The notes: generated from the sequence alone by a model not told the origin. 64,000 nucleotides of DNA from DASRWI01 sp035654655 (GCA_035654655.1 DASRWI010000021.1:1-64000), one strand, 5' to 3'. Shown: positions 52,626 to 62,480, numbered from the stretch's first letter. Program-made: numbers and translations.

Positions 52626-53464
52626 TGCTTACATTAATTCAAATCGAACTTTTCAAAATATTTAAGAAATGGCGTTCATACATCGGATTGATTGCAATAG
52701 CTGTTCTTGTTCCTCTAATTCAAATAGCATTTCTAATAGAAGGGAACAGGTCAGTAGATTTTATGACTAGGAACTTGCAGTCATCTTTTATTTTTGTCGG
52801 AAATTTTCTTAATGGATATTTTATTTCATATTTTATTTTGAACAGCTTAACTGTACACATACCTTTTCTTGTAGCACTTGTAGCAGGTGACTTACTTGCA
52901 GGTGAAGCTACTGCAGGTACTTATAGAATTATCTTAACTAGACCTATATCCAGATTAAAATTAGTTACTTCAAAATTTTTAGCCGGAATACTTTATACTT
53001 TCATTCTTGTCTTTTGGATGGCTCTTGTCAGTTTAGGCTTAGGAATAATCTTATTTGGTGTTGGTGAACTTATTGTTCTAAGTGGAGGTGGTATTGTTAT
53101 TTTTGAAAGAGCCGATGTATTATGGAGATTTTTAGCTGCCTTTGGATTTGCAGCACTTAGTATGAGTCTGGTGGCATCTTTGGCTTTTCTGTTATCATCA
53201 TTAGTGGAAAATTCCATTGGTCCTATTATTACAACAATGGCTATTATAATTGCGTTCATCATCATATCAGCAATTGATATAGATATATTTAGAGCAATCA
53301 AACCATATTTGTTTACCAACTATATGATGAGCTGGAGGTCATTTTTTGACAGCCCTATGGATACTTCAGATATTCTAAAATCTCTGGCTGTAATTTTAGG
53401 ACATATATTGGGATTTTTCGGACTTTCATACTGGTTTTTTAGAAGAAAAGATATTTTAACTTAG
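52625..53464 (+). CDS. ABC-2 type transporter permease
   Basis: 279 residues with about six membrane segments: a first helix near 18-38, then a cluster from about 70 to 230, and a last helix near 255-272. It contains the ABC-2 hallmark GEATAGTYRIILTRPISRLKLVTSKFL-like cytoplasmic loop (about 92-118). One nucleotide overlaps the ATPase gene. Together they form one transporter; the LolA-like gene 54 nt downstream may belong to the same unit. Confidence 0.88.
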   Translation: MLTLIQIELFKIFKKWRSYIGLIAIAVLVPLIQIAFLIEGNRSVDFMTRNLQSSFIFVGNFLNGYFISYFILNSLTVHIPFLVALVAGDLLAGEATAGTYRIILTRPISRLKLVTSKFLAGILYTFILVFWMALVSLGLGIILFGVGELIVLSGGGIVIFERADVLWRFLAAFGFAALSMSLVASLAFLLSSLVENSIGPIITTMAIIIAFIIISAIDIDIFRAIKPYLFTNYMMSWRSFFDSPMDTSDILKSLAVILGHILGFFGLSYWFFRRKDILT

Positions 53465-53518
53465 AACTTTTTTACAACACGGTAGTATAACATTCGATTT
53501 GAATTTAAGGTTTTACAA

Positions 53519-54211
53519 ATGAAAAAATATTTACTCTCCATAATTTTACTTTTAACAATTGCTTTATCGGCTCAGACAAAAGATCCAGATAAAATAATAG
53601 ATGAAGTTAAAAAGAATTTTGAAAAAATTAATGATTACCAGGTTGACGTTAAAATTAAGGTTGATGTGCAATCATTGAAAGTTCCTGATATGATTGCCAA
53701 AATCTATTATAAAAAGCCGGATAAAGTTACAATAAAATCAGAAAGCTTTGCCTTGCTTCCAAAAGAAGGAATGGACCTTTCTCCATTGTCATTTTTCAAG
53801 AATAAATATACTGCCATATATGTAAAAGATGAGCAGATTGATGGACTAAATACAAGCATAATAAAGGTTATACCAATTGAGAATACTGATGATGTAATGC
53901 TTAGTACTATGTGGATTGATCAGAAAAACGATGTAATTAGAAAAGTTGAAACAACAACTAAAGGCAATGGAACAATTGGAATACATATGAAATACGACAA
54001 TACACAAAATAAAAATCTTCCTTCATCTGTTGTTTTTTCATTTAATGTCGATGGATTAAATATGCCAAAAAAAATGGGCAATAATGACCCTGATGATGAA
54101 ACTACAAAGAGGATGGGAAAATCTACTACAGGAAAAGTTTATATTACCTACACCAATTATATTGTCAACAAGGGAGTGGATGATTCAGTTTTTGAAAAGA
54201 AAGAAAAATAA
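53519..54211 (+). CDS. LolA-like periplasmic protein
   Basis: 230 residues with a cleavable signal peptide (about 1-18, ending LSAQ). The mature part resembles the LolA/LolB lipoprotein-carrier fold: DPDKIIDEVKKNFEKINDYQVDVKIK, then YYKKPDKVTIKSE, a pattern shared with outer-membrane lipoprotein-sorting proteins. No lipobox Cys, so it should be soluble in the periplasm. AAGG is the ribosome-binding site. The assignment rests on pattern recognition only; true LolA activity is not shown. Confidence 0.65.
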   Translation: MKKYLLSIILLLTIALSAQTKDPDKIIDEVKKNFEKINDYQVDVKIKVDVQSLKVPDMIAKIYYKKPDKVTIKSESFALLPKEGMDLSPLSFFKNKYTAIYVKDEQIDGLNTSIIKVIPIENTDDVMLSTMWIDQKNDVIRKVETTTKGNGTIGIHMKYDNTQNKNLPSSVVFSFNVDGLNMPKKMGNNDPDDETTKRMGKSTTGKVYITYTNYIVNKGVDDSVFEKKEK

Positions 54212-54213
54212 AA

Positions 54214-54233
54214 CCCATGACTAAAGTCATGGG
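54214..54233. repeat. REP-like palindrome, variant copy
   Basis: CCCATGACTAAAGTCATGGG: 9-base arms that pair perfectly although each differs from the 5729 copy by one base. It begins 2 nt after the LolA-like stop codon. The stretch up to about 54298 adds CGTGGG and GCTGCAATGACACC, resembling the tail of the 47611 repeat (GTACGCAATGACATC). Confidence 0.75.
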
Positions 54234-54300
54234 CTAAACATAGATTTTCTTTCAGGTTAATCCGAATTCATTCGTGGGTTTGCTGCAATGACACCTAAGT

Positions 54301-54852
54301 TCATAATCCAAAATTCAAACCAAACATAATTCCAAAAAATGTTGTTGATGGGTCTGATGTTATTATATGATATTTGAATGTCAGCTCAATGTCCAAAGGT
54401 TGTTGCACAGTATATCTGAAACCAAACATTGGATTTAATCCAAACTTCGATTCTGAGGTTGAATATTCCACACTTACCTTATCTCTGATTTCAGTTATTG
54501 AAGTTTCTAAAATATTTAAACCGAGTTCTGCTCCTAAGTAAGGATGAAATGGGGAGCCGGAAGAAAAATAATATCTTAAACCAAGCATAATAGGTATTGC
54601 TTTCCAGCTTATATCCGTTCCCGGAGGAGGATTATCTTTTGTCCCAAAGTTGAAAAAACCTAAACTGAATGTGTATGCAATTGGATTTTGTACATATTCA
54701 AAAGTTCCACTAACACCAAATCCCGTTCCTGCATCTTCAGCAAAATCTGAGGTCGGTACTCCTACTCCAAGTTGAGCAGAAAGTCTGGCTTGTGAATATG
54801 ATATACTTGATAATAATATAATCAATAAAAAGATGTAGATACTTTTAATCAT
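54301..54852 (-). CDS. Outer-membrane beta-barrel protein
   Basis: 183 residues with a signal peptide (about 1-20, MIKSIYIFLLIILLSSISYSQ). The mature part has alternating hydrophobic strands ending in an aromatic/Leu C-terminus (FFGIMFGLNFGL), as in small OmpX/OmpW-like barrels. I choose the ATG at 54852, preceded by GAGG at a 6-nt spacing, over an in-frame TTG at 54864 that overlaps this site. Function unknown. Confidence 0.8.
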   Translation of the reverse strand: MIKSIYIFLLIILLSSISYSQARLSAQLGVGVPTSDFAEDAGTGFGVSGTFEYVQNPIAYTFSLGFFNFGTKDNPPPGTDISWKAIPIMLGLRYYFSSGSPFHPYLGAELGLNILETSITEIRDKVSVEYSTSESKFGLNPMFGFRYTVQQPLDIELTFKYHIITSDPSTTFFGIMFGLNFGL

Positions 54853-54950
54853 TACAATCCTCAATTAATAATGTTTTTTTAATATATAAGGATAGGATTA
54901 AATATGATGTTATAGATAACAAGTAGATGAAGTAAGTTGTGAGAGAGCAA

Positions 54951-54985
54951 AAAAAAAGCATCCCGAATTTTATTCAGGATGCTTT
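54951..54985 (-). terminator. Terminator of the secD-secF operon
   Basis: Stem AAAGCATCC (54955-54963) with GGATGCTTT (54977-54985), extended by an inner GAAT/ATTC helix. On the minus strand it is followed by the T run complementary to A 54951-54957. Confidence 0.88.
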
Positions 54986-55002
54986 ATCAAAAATAACTTT
55001 AA

Positions 55003-56142
55003 TTAAAATTGAACTTTTTTCTTTGACCTTTTTGCGTATTCAAATACTAATGCACTTGCTACGAAGATTGAAGAATAAGTACCAATTATAATTCCGAAGA
55101 ACAATGTGAAAGAGAAAGCTCTTAAAACTTCACCGCCAAAGAATACAAGAACTAATAGACACATAAGTGAAGTACCACCTGTTAAGATTGTTCTACTCAT
55201 GGTCTGGTTAATACTCTTGTTAATTACTTGCTCAAGTGAATCTGTCTTATGGATTTTCATATTTTCTCTAACTCTATCGAATACCACCACAGTATCACTC
55301 ATTGAATAACCAATAAGTGTTAAGAAGGCAGCAACAATAGTAAGGTCGATTTCAAGGTTTAATCCCGGAATGACTCCGTATAGAACAGAGAATAAACCTA
55401 ATGTAATTAATGAATCGTGGAAAACAGCAACTACAGCACCGAAACCGAAAATGAATTTATATCTGAAAGCCAAATAAATAAGAATTACTAACAGAGATAA
55501 GAATAGTGCTACAACTGCATCCCTTTTTAATTCATTACCTACTTTAGGACCAATTTTTTCTTCTCTTAAAACCTGGAAACTGTTATCAGGAAATTTTTCT
55601 CTCAAGTTTTGTTTAATCCATTCAGCAATACCAACTCTAACAGTAACTAATTTACCGGTTGCATCATCAATTGATTTGCTTGCCTGAAAACCCTGTGAAG
55701 CTAAAATATTTACAACTCCTGTGGCAGTGTCACTGGAAGGAAATTCATAAACAACACTGGTCGTTGAAGATGAGTCAGCAACTTTTAATGGAAGACCGGG
55801 ATAATATTTATTGATAGCACCACTAATACTTGAAACTAACTTAGGATATATTTCTCTTGATTCCTGAAGTTCAGTTCTCAACAAAACACCGGTTTCACCA
55901 CCAAAGGTTTTTATTTCTACGTTTCCTAAACCGATATTTTCTACATAAGACCTAACCTTACCAATATCGACAGGTTTTTCAAAATTGATTACGATTTCAG
56001 TTCCACCAAGAAAGTCTATTCCGAATTCAAGACCTCTGAAGGCAACACTGATAAGCCCAATCAACAATAGTAAACCGGAAATAAGGTAATATAATTTTCT
56101 TTTTCCTAAAAAATCTACGTTAATATTTTGAAATATTCTCAT
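55003..56142 (-). CDS. secF: Protein translocase subunit SecF
   Basis: RND-type membrane protein that helps the Sec channel complete export using the proton-motive force. 379 residues, six predicted helices, with the family motif GLEFGIDFLGGTE after the first helix and SMSDTVVVFDRVREN in the fourth. An AAGGAG site lies 11 nt before the ATG. Second gene of a two-gene operon, 25 nt after secD. Confidence 0.96.
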   Translation of the reverse strand: MRIFQNINVDFLGKRKLYYLISGLLLLIGLISVAFRGLEFGIDFLGGTEIVINFEKPVDIGKVRSYVENIGLGNVEIKTFGGETGVLLRTELQESREIYPKLVSSISGAINKYYPGLPLKVADSSSTTSVVYEFPSSDTATGVVNILASQGFQASKSIDDATGKLVTVRVGIAEWIKQNLREKFPDNSFQVLREEKIGPKVGNELKRDAVVALFLSLLVILIYLAFRYKFIFGFGAVVAVFHDSLITLGLFSVLYGVIPGLNLEIDLTIVAAFLTLIGYSMSDTVVVFDRVRENMKIHKTDSLEQVINKSINQTMSRTILTGGTSLMCLLVLVFFGGEVLRAFSFTLFFGIIIGTYSSIFVASALVFEYAKRSKKKVQF

Positions 56143-56167
56143 TTTATTAAAAACTCCTTAAAGAGGA

Positions 56168-58156
56168 TTAACCAATTGTAATTTTATGACCTTTATAAAC
56201 CATGTAATCAAAAATAAGACGTGCAATAACCAATGTTCCAAATAATGAAGTAACAATACCAATCATCAAGGTAACTGCAAATCCTTTAACCGGACCGGTA
56301 CCAAATTGATAAAGGATAAGTCCTGTAAACAATGTGGTAACGTTTGAATCTAAAATAGCTGAGAAAGCTTTTGAGAACCCACTGTCAACAACAGCTTTAA
56401 TTGTTTTTCCGGTGGCTAATTCCTCTCTCATTCTTTCATAGATAAGTACGTTTGAGTCAACCGCCATACCTATGGTTAAGATAATACCTGCAATACCCGG
56501 CAATGTTAAAGTTGCACCAAAACCTGCAAGTATACCTAAGATAAATAATATTGTGAACATTAAACCAACTGCAGCAACTGCTCCTGCTTTTTTATAATAG
56601 AATATCATAAATACACCAACAAGGATGTAACCTAATATTGCAGAGAAGAAACCTTTATTAACAGAGTCCTGACCTAATGATGGTCCAACTGTTCTTTCTT
56701 CAATCATATTGATAGGAGCAGGTAAAGCACCCGCTTTAAGTACGATTTCAAGTAGGGTAGCTTCTTCAACGTTATCCATACCTTCAATCTGAGAACTACC
56801 TCCAGTAATTTTATTTCTAACTACGGGAGCTGAATAAACAACACCATCAAGGATGATTGCAATTCTTTTATTGATATTAGCACCGGTTATTCTTGCCCAG
56901 CTTGTTGAACCTTCAGCATTCATTTCCATGGTTACTATTGGAGCTGAAGTTGTCTGGTCTATCGTATGACGTGCATTGGTAATAACACCACCTGTTAATT
57001 CAGCTTTTTTATTAACAAGGTATAATGTATAAATTTTCTTTCCTTCATTTACAAAAGGTTTTGCTGAAAATACAAATTCAGAGTTGTTAGGAATAACTTT
57101 TTGAATATCATTCCTGTTCAAAAGCATTTTAACACGTTCTCTATTATCTTCAAGAACTAAAGCTTCACCATTTCTGGTAGGATTAGCTAAGTTAAAGAAT
57201 GGATGATCTTTTGCAAATCTTTTTTCTCTTTCATTTTCTGGTAATTTGCTGTAATCAACACTGTCTCTTGAAGTACTGGTATTTGTATCATTATTTTGAG
57301 CAACCAAAGTATCATTTGAAACTTTAGTGGTATCATTAGAAGCTAAAGTTGAATCATTAGAAGCTGTTGTATCTTTTTCTTCTTTTGATGAAGTTGAAAT
57401 TCCTGCCAACACATCATCAATTTTTTGCATAACTGTTGAAGCGAATTCAGGGTCTTTTAAAATTCTAAATTCTAATAATGCAGTACCTTGCAATAATTGT
57501 TTTGCCTGATCTTCATTGGCAATACCGGGTAATTCAACGATTAATCTTCTTGAACCCTGCATTTGAATTGAAGGCTCGGAAACTCCGTATTGGTCAACTC
57601 TATTACGAATAATTTCCATTGCACGACTAACAGCATCTTCAGAATCTTTTCTTAGACGAGTAATGATATCTGCATCGTCATCCTTAATGTTGCCATAGTA
57701 TCTGCTAAGATTAATACCTTTAGATTTTAGTTTTGAGGCAAAAACGTCAATGATTGATTCTTCTGACTGACCAACTTCTTTTTCAGCATCAGCTAATGTC
57801 TTTTTGAAAACATCATCTGGATTTTTTGCTAATTTTTCAAGAAGTTTAGCAGTGTTAACTTCAAGAACCACTCTCATACCACCCTGAAGATCCAATCCCA
57901 ATTTAATTCTATCTTGTTTAGCTTTAACAATAGATGGATCCATGGCTTTAATGCTGTCTTCAACTAATTTTAACCTTGTATCCATCTGAGCTTTTGTAAT
58001 GTTAGGATTGTTTGCTTTTAATATCAAACGCTCTTTTTCCAGGGTCTCAGATAAGTTTTTTGAATTTCTATAATCCAAATATGTAGGATACAATAGGTAA
58101 ATACTGAAGGCAATAAATGCCAAAATTATTATTAACCTGAATCTGAATTCTTTCAT
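56168..58156 (-). CDS. secD: Protein translocase subunit SecD
   Basis: Partner of SecF, 662 residues. The N-terminal helix (about 7-25) is followed by the large periplasmic region beginning RIKLGLDLQGGMRVVLEV and then five helices in the C-terminal part, with AVDSNVLIYERMREEL. An unusual insertion at about 255-301 is rich in Ser, Asn, Asp and Thr and consists of imperfect ASNDSTL/ASNDTTK/VSNDTLV repeats; it interrupts the periplasmic P1 region. secD and secF are separate genes, unlike the SecDF fusion of most Bacteroidetes. Confidence 0.96.
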   Translation of the reverse strand: MKEFRFRLIIILAFIAFSIYLLYPTYLDYRNSKNLSETLEKERLILKANNPNITKAQMDTRLKLVEDSIKAMDPSIVKAKQDRIKLGLDLQGGMRVVLEVNTAKLLEKLAKNPDDVFKKTLADAEKEVGQSEESIIDVFASKLKSKGINLSRYYGNIKDDDADIITRLRKDSEDAVSRAMEIIRNRVDQYGVSEPSIQMQGSRRLIVELPGIANEDQAKQLLQGTALLEFRILKDPEFASTVMQKIDDVLAGISTSSKEEKDTTASNDSTLASNDTTKVSNDTLVAQNNDTNTSTSRDSVDYSKLPENEREKRFAKDHPFFNLANPTRNGEALVLEDNRERVKMLLNRNDIQKVIPNNSEFVFSAKPFVNEGKKIYTLYLVNKKAELTGGVITNARHTIDQTTSAPIVTMEMNAEGSTSWARITGANINKRIAIILDGVVYSAPVVRNKITGGSSQIEGMDNVEEATLLEIVLKAGALPAPINMIEERTVGPSLGQDSVNKGFFSAILGYILVGVFMIFYYKKAGAVAAVGLMFTILFILGILAGFGATLTLPGIAGIILTIGMAVDSNVLIYERMREELATGKTIKAVVDSGFSKAFSAILDSNVTTLFTGLILYQFGTGPVKGFAVTLMIGIVTSLFGTLVIARLIFDYMVYKGHKITIG

Positions 58157-58362
58157 GTTTTATACTTTACTTCTAATGAATTTTGAAAAAATTATCTTCT
58201 AAAGTTACCTTTTAAGCAAAATAAAGTCAATAAAAATAGCTAGGATATTGTAAGAAATTTAATGGTATTGAATTAAAAAAATTAAATTTATTACGATATT
58301 TCTTTATTATTTCTTAATACTTCTTTAACTTGCAAAAGCTTTTTAATAAAATAGGATTATCA

Positions 58363-60351
58363 ATGAGCGAACATCCAACAGGTCAGCCTTCAAAAGGGTT
58401 GCCGGCAAATGCTTACAAAGAATTACAACCTGGTGAAGAATATAATCCAGTTCTTTTACCTACGCAAAATTATCCCGAAGTAACTGTTTATTCAGTTTTA
58501 TGGGGATTAGTTATGGCAGTTATATTTTCTGCCGCTGCAGCTTATTTGGGATTAAAGATAGGACAAGTTTTTGAAGCAGCTATTCCAATTGCAATTATTG
58601 CTGTTGGGTTATCTGCAGCAAGTAAAAGAAAAGGTGCATTAGGACAGAATGTAATTATCCAATCAATTGGCTCAAGTTCAGGTGTTATTGTTGCCGGAGC
58701 CATTTTTACAATCCCTGCATTATACATTCTAAATCTTGATGTGGATTTTTATAAAATATTTTTAGCCTCCTTATTTGGCGGGATATTAGGAATATTATTC
58801 CTTATTCCTTTTAGAAAATATTTTGTCAAAGATATGCATGGTAAATTCCCATTTCCAGAAGCTACAGCTACAACTGAAGTTTTAGTTGCAGGTGAAAAGG
58901 GAGGAAATCAAGCTAAGGTTTTAATTGTTAGTGGTTTAATTGGCGGTATTTACGATTTTATTATTGCAACTTTAGGATGGTGGAGTGAAGTTTTCACTTC
59001 ACGTGTTTTTACCTGGGGTGAAGACTTAGCCAACAGAACCAAGTTAGTATTTAAAATGAATGTTGGTGCAGCCGTTATGGGCTTAGGTTATATAGTAGGA
59101 CTAAAATATGCTGCTATTATTGCTGCAGGTTCATTTGTTTCGTGGTATGTACTTATTCCTGTTGTATCTTATATCGGTTCAGGATTAACTACTCCATTAG
59201 GAGCTAATGTTACAGTTCTTGTTAAAGATATGTCCCCTGAACAAATTTTCAGTACCTATGTAAGACACATTGGTATTGGTGGCATCGCAATGGCAGGAAT
59301 AATAGGAATTATTCGCTCGTCAAAAATTATTTCTTCTGCAATTAGCTTAGCAGGAAAAGAAATTTTCAAAAAAGATAAATCAAAGGTTTCTATCCTTAGA
59401 ACTGCAAAAGACCTTCCAATGAGTTTTATCGTTTTTGCATTATTAACTACTGCAGTTTTAATTTTCTTATTCTTTCAATTTGGAGTAATCCATAATTTAC
59501 CTCAAGCAATTATTGCAATTGTTATAGTTCTGATTATTTCATTCTTATTTACTACAGTTGCTGCAACTGCTATAGCAATAGTTGGAACTAACCCTGTATC
59601 AGGAATGACTTTGATGACCTTAATTCTTTCTTCTATAATTTTAGTTTCAGTTGGATTAAGAGGAAATGAAGGGATGGTTGCTGCATTGATAATTGGTGGT
59701 GTTGTTTGTACAGCATTATCCATGGCAGGTGGTTTCATTACAGATTTAAAAATTGGTTATTGGCTTGGTGTATCTCCATACAAACAGCAAACCTGGAAAT
59801 TCTTAGGAACATTAGTTTCTGCGGCAACAGTAGGTTGGGTAATACTTATATTAAATGAAACATATGGCTTCAGTGGTCAAGATGCATTAGTTGCGCCACA
59901 GGCAAATGCTATGGCAGCAGTTATTCAGCCATTGATGGCAAATCAACCTGCACCTTGGATGCTTTACATTGCAGGAGCAATATTCTCATTAATATTAACA
60001 ATGCTTGGTGTTCCTGCACTAGCATTTGCATTAGGTATGTACATCCCATTGGAATTAAATACTCCATTGTTAGTTGGTGGTTTAATTGCACATTATGTAT
60101 CTACAAGAAACAAGAGCGAAGCAGTAAATAATGCACGTAGAGAAAGAGGAACATTAATTGCATCAGGATTTATTGCAGGAGGTGCTTTAATGGGAGTCAT
60201 TAGTGCAATACTTAGATATGCAGGTTTCAACTGGGTCAATCCTGAATGGTTCGAATCTCACTCAGCAGAACTTATTGCCATAATGATGTTTTTAATTATA
60301 TGCTTTTATATGATTTGGGATTCACTAAGAGGAAAACCAGAAGAAGAGTAA
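58363..60351 (+). CDS. OPT family oligopeptide transporter
   Basis: Secondary transporter of 662 residues with about fourteen or more hydrophobic segments spread over the whole length. The family pattern is visible in YSVLWGLVMAVIFSAAAAYLGLKIGQVFEAAIP and in FPEATATTEVLVAGEKGG after the fourth helix. Bacterial OPT members take up oligopeptides, and some relatives take up metal chelates; the substrate here is unknown. I start at ATG 58363, preceded by TAGGA; an in-frame TTG at 58330 has no ribosome-binding site. Monocistronic, closed by a terminator. Confidence 0.92.
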   Translation: MSEHPTGQPSKGLPANAYKELQPGEEYNPVLLPTQNYPEVTVYSVLWGLVMAVIFSAAAAYLGLKIGQVFEAAIPIAIIAVGLSAASKRKGALGQNVIIQSIGSSSGVIVAGAIFTIPALYILNLDVDFYKIFLASLFGGILGILFLIPFRKYFVKDMHGKFPFPEATATTEVLVAGEKGGNQAKVLIVSGLIGGIYDFIIATLGWWSEVFTSRVFTWGEDLANRTKLVFKMNVGAAVMGLGYIVGLKYAAIIAAGSFVSWYVLIPVVSYIGSGLTTPLGANVTVLVKDMSPEQIFSTYVRHIGIGGIAMAGIIGIIRSSKIISSAISLAGKEIFKKDKSKVSILRTAKDLPMSFIVFALLTTAVLIFLFFQFGVIHNLPQAIIAIVIVLIISFLFTTVAATAIAIVGTNPVSGMTLMTLILSSIILVSVGLRGNEGMVAALIIGGVVCTALSMAGGFITDLKIGYWLGVSPYKQQTWKFLGTLVSAATVGWVILILNETYGFSGQDALVAPQANAMAAVIQPLMANQPAPWMLYIAGAIFSLILTMLGVPALAFALGMYIPLELNTPLLVGGLIAHYVSTRNKSEAVNNARRERGTLIASGFIAGGALMGVISAILRYAGFNWVNPEWFESHSAELIAIMMFLIICFYMIWDSLRGKPEEE

Positions 60352-60367
60352 TTTATATTTATAAAAT

Positions 60368-60402
60368 AAAAAAGCTCAATCAATAATGATTGAGCTTTTT
60401 TT
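60368..60402 (+). terminator. Rho-independent terminator after the OPT transporter
   Basis: AAGCTCAATCA (60372-60382) with TGATTGAGCTT (60387-60397), an 11-bp perfect stem with a 4-nt loop, flanked by A residues and followed by a T run. It could act from both directions. Confidence 0.93.
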
Positions 60403-60419
60403 ATACTTGGTTTAAAAAA

Positions 60420-60475
60420 GCGAAGGTACTTCGAGTATTTTCTGAGCGGAGCGAAGAAAATGTATCGAGAAGACC
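60420..60475. repeat. Second intergenic repeat family, short copy
   Basis: Inverted-repeat element: CTTCGAGTATTTTCTGAGCG on the left and GCGAAGAAAATGTATCGAGA on the right form a long imperfect hairpin. The reverse strand reads TCTCGATACATTTTCTTCGC, so it belongs to the same family as 47611-47691. Confidence 0.7.
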
Positions 60476-60496
60476 GAGCGAAAAATTATAATAGTT

Positions 60497-60622
60497 GAGA
60501 GATGCATCTCGATACAATTTTTGAGGGAATAGTTTAACAATAAAATTTTTAATATCTTCTTATACTTGAATTTTTATTGCGACCCATATGTCCCTCAAAA
60601 ATCACTCGATGAACCATCTCTC
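60497..60622. repeat. Second intergenic repeat family, long hairpin copy
   Basis: Nested inverted repeats: GAGAGAT (60497-60503) with ATCTCTC (60616-60622), and the perfect 12-bp ATTTTTGAGGGA (60517-60528) with TCCCTCAAAAAT (60591-60602), around a 62-nt AT-rich centre. It shares ATCTCGATAC and ACTCGATGAACC with the 47611 copy. It ends 12 nt before the proS stop codon. Confidence 0.75.
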
Positions 60623-60634
60623 TTAATTCTCACG

Positions 60635-62323
60635 TTAACAAATTTCTTTTATCTTTCCCACTAACTCATCAATTTTCACATCAAACCTCTCGCCAGTCTT
60701 GCGAACCTTTACTTCAACTTTATTTTCTTTAAGTTTCTTTTCACCAACAATAATCTGAAGAGGCATGCCAAGTAGGTCAGCATCTTTGAATTTAAATCCG
60801 GCACTTGCATCTAATCTATCATCAAAGAGAACATCTATTTTATTAGTTCTAAGTTCATTGTAAATATTTTGAGTAATATCAACTATGTCCTGATTCTTCA
60901 TATTTAATCCTATAAGATGAACATCAAATGGAGCAAGAGGTTTTTCCCAAACAATTCCATTTTCATCGTGATGCTGTTCAATGTAGCAAGCCATTACTCT
61001 TTCAACTCCAATTCCATAGCTTCCCATTATAATTGGATGTTCTTCACCATTTTCATTTATGAATAATGCACCCATTGATTCAGAGTATTTGGTGCCAAGC
61101 TTAAAAATATGTCCTAATTCAATTGCATTAAAAACATCTAATTTATTTCCACAGAAAGGACAACCGTCACCAACTTGTGCAATTCTTAAATCATCATAAT
61201 CAATTGCTGCAATATCTCTTGTCAAATCTATACCACCTATATGGTAATCATTTTCATTAGCACCGCTAAATAAATTATTCCTATTTTTTAATCTTAAGTC
61301 AGCAATAATTCTTCCTTTAAATCCAATAGGACCAATAGAACCAGCATCTGCACCTGTAAATTGTTTTAATTCTTCTGTATGTGCAGGTCTAACTTTTCCT
61401 CCTAAAACTTTTTCTAATTTAGTTTCATTAACTTCATCATTGCCGCACATTAAAATTAAGACTGGAGCAACTTCGTTATGAATATAAACTCTGGACTTTG
61501 CACATTGAGTTTCATCAATCTTTAAGAAAGCACAAAGTTCATCAATTGATTTTACATTTGGTGTTGAAATTTTTGTAATCTCTCTACTTTCTTGTTCTCT
61601 TGCAATTTCAGGAACAACTGATTTTGCCACTTCAACGTTAGCAGCATAATTACAATTATCACAATAAGCTACAGTATCTTCTCCGGCTTCAGACTTAACC
61701 ATAAATTCTTCTGAACCAGTTCCACCCATTGCACCGCTTGATGCACCAACTACAAAATATTTAATTCCCACTCTGTCAAAAATATTTCTGTACGCACTAT
61801 CGTGCTGATTATAAGATAAATCTAAATTCTCCCAGGAAGTATCAAAGGAATATGCATCCTTCATTAAAAATTGTCTGCCTCTAATTACACCACTCTTTGG
61901 TCTTGGTTCATTACGAAACTTTGTTTGTATCTGATACCAAATTTGAGGCATATCTTTATATGAACGTAAAACATTACGGGCGTGATATGTCATTATTTCT
62001 TCGTGAGTAGGGGCTAATACATATTCTCTATTCTTTAAATGAAACATTGTATCACCAAAAGCATCAACTCTTCCGGTCTCTTCCCATATTTCCTTTGGAT
62101 TTAATGCAGGAAGATGGAATTCTTGTCCGCCAATAATATCCATTTCTTCGCGAATAATATCAGTAACTTTCTTTAAAACTTTATACCCTAAAGGCAAAAA
62201 TGAATAAATACCTGCTGAAAGCATTCTAACCATACCTGCGCGAAGCATTAATATGTGGCTTATAACTATGGCATCATTAGGAACTTCTTTTAAAGTAGGA
62301 ATAAACGATTTACTTAATCTCAT
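60635..62323 (-). CDS. proS: Prolyl-tRNA synthetase, bacterial type with editing domain
   Basis: Class II synthetase of 562 residues. Motif 2 is seen in RNEPRPKSGVIRGRQFLMKD, motif 3 in GSYGIGVERVMACYIEQ. The YbaK-like INS editing domain lies between them (about 230-390), followed by a C-terminal anticodon-binding domain ending in VGKIKEIC. The length agrees with the E. coli form (572) and differs from the eukaryote-like form without the insertion. Transcribed alone, with a weakly defined upstream region. Confidence 0.96.
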   Translation of the reverse strand: MRLSKSFIPTLKEVPNDAIVISHILMLRAGMVRMLSAGIYSFLPLGYKVLKKVTDIIREEMDIIGGQEFHLPALNPKEIWEETGRVDAFGDTMFHLKNREYVLAPTHEEIMTYHARNVLRSYKDMPQIWYQIQTKFRNEPRPKSGVIRGRQFLMKDAYSFDTSWENLDLSYNQHDSAYRNIFDRVGIKYFVVGASSGAMGGTGSEEFMVKSEAGEDTVAYCDNCNYAANVEVAKSVVPEIAREQESREITKISTPNVKSIDELCAFLKIDETQCAKSRVYIHNEVAPVLILMCGNDEVNETKLEKVLGGKVRPAHTEELKQFTGADAGSIGPIGFKGRIIADLRLKNRNNLFSGANENDYHIGGIDLTRDIAAIDYDDLRIAQVGDGCPFCGNKLDVFNAIELGHIFKLGTKYSESMGALFINENGEEHPIIMGSYGIGVERVMACYIEQHHDENGIVWEKPLAPFDVHLIGLNMKNQDIVDITQNIYNELRTNKIDVLFDDRLDASAGFKFKDADLLGMPLQIIVGEKKLKENKVEVKVRKTGERFDVKIDELVGKIKEIC

Positions 62324-62480
62324 AGACTTTTTTCTTTAATAAATATGTAAATAAACCTTAAATTTAAATAATTGAGCTAGTTAATACAAATAAATGATGA
62401 ATTAGATTGTGCGATATCAGGTTTTGTCAATCTTTATGAATTCCATATGTATATATTGATATAAATAAATAAAAAAAAAT

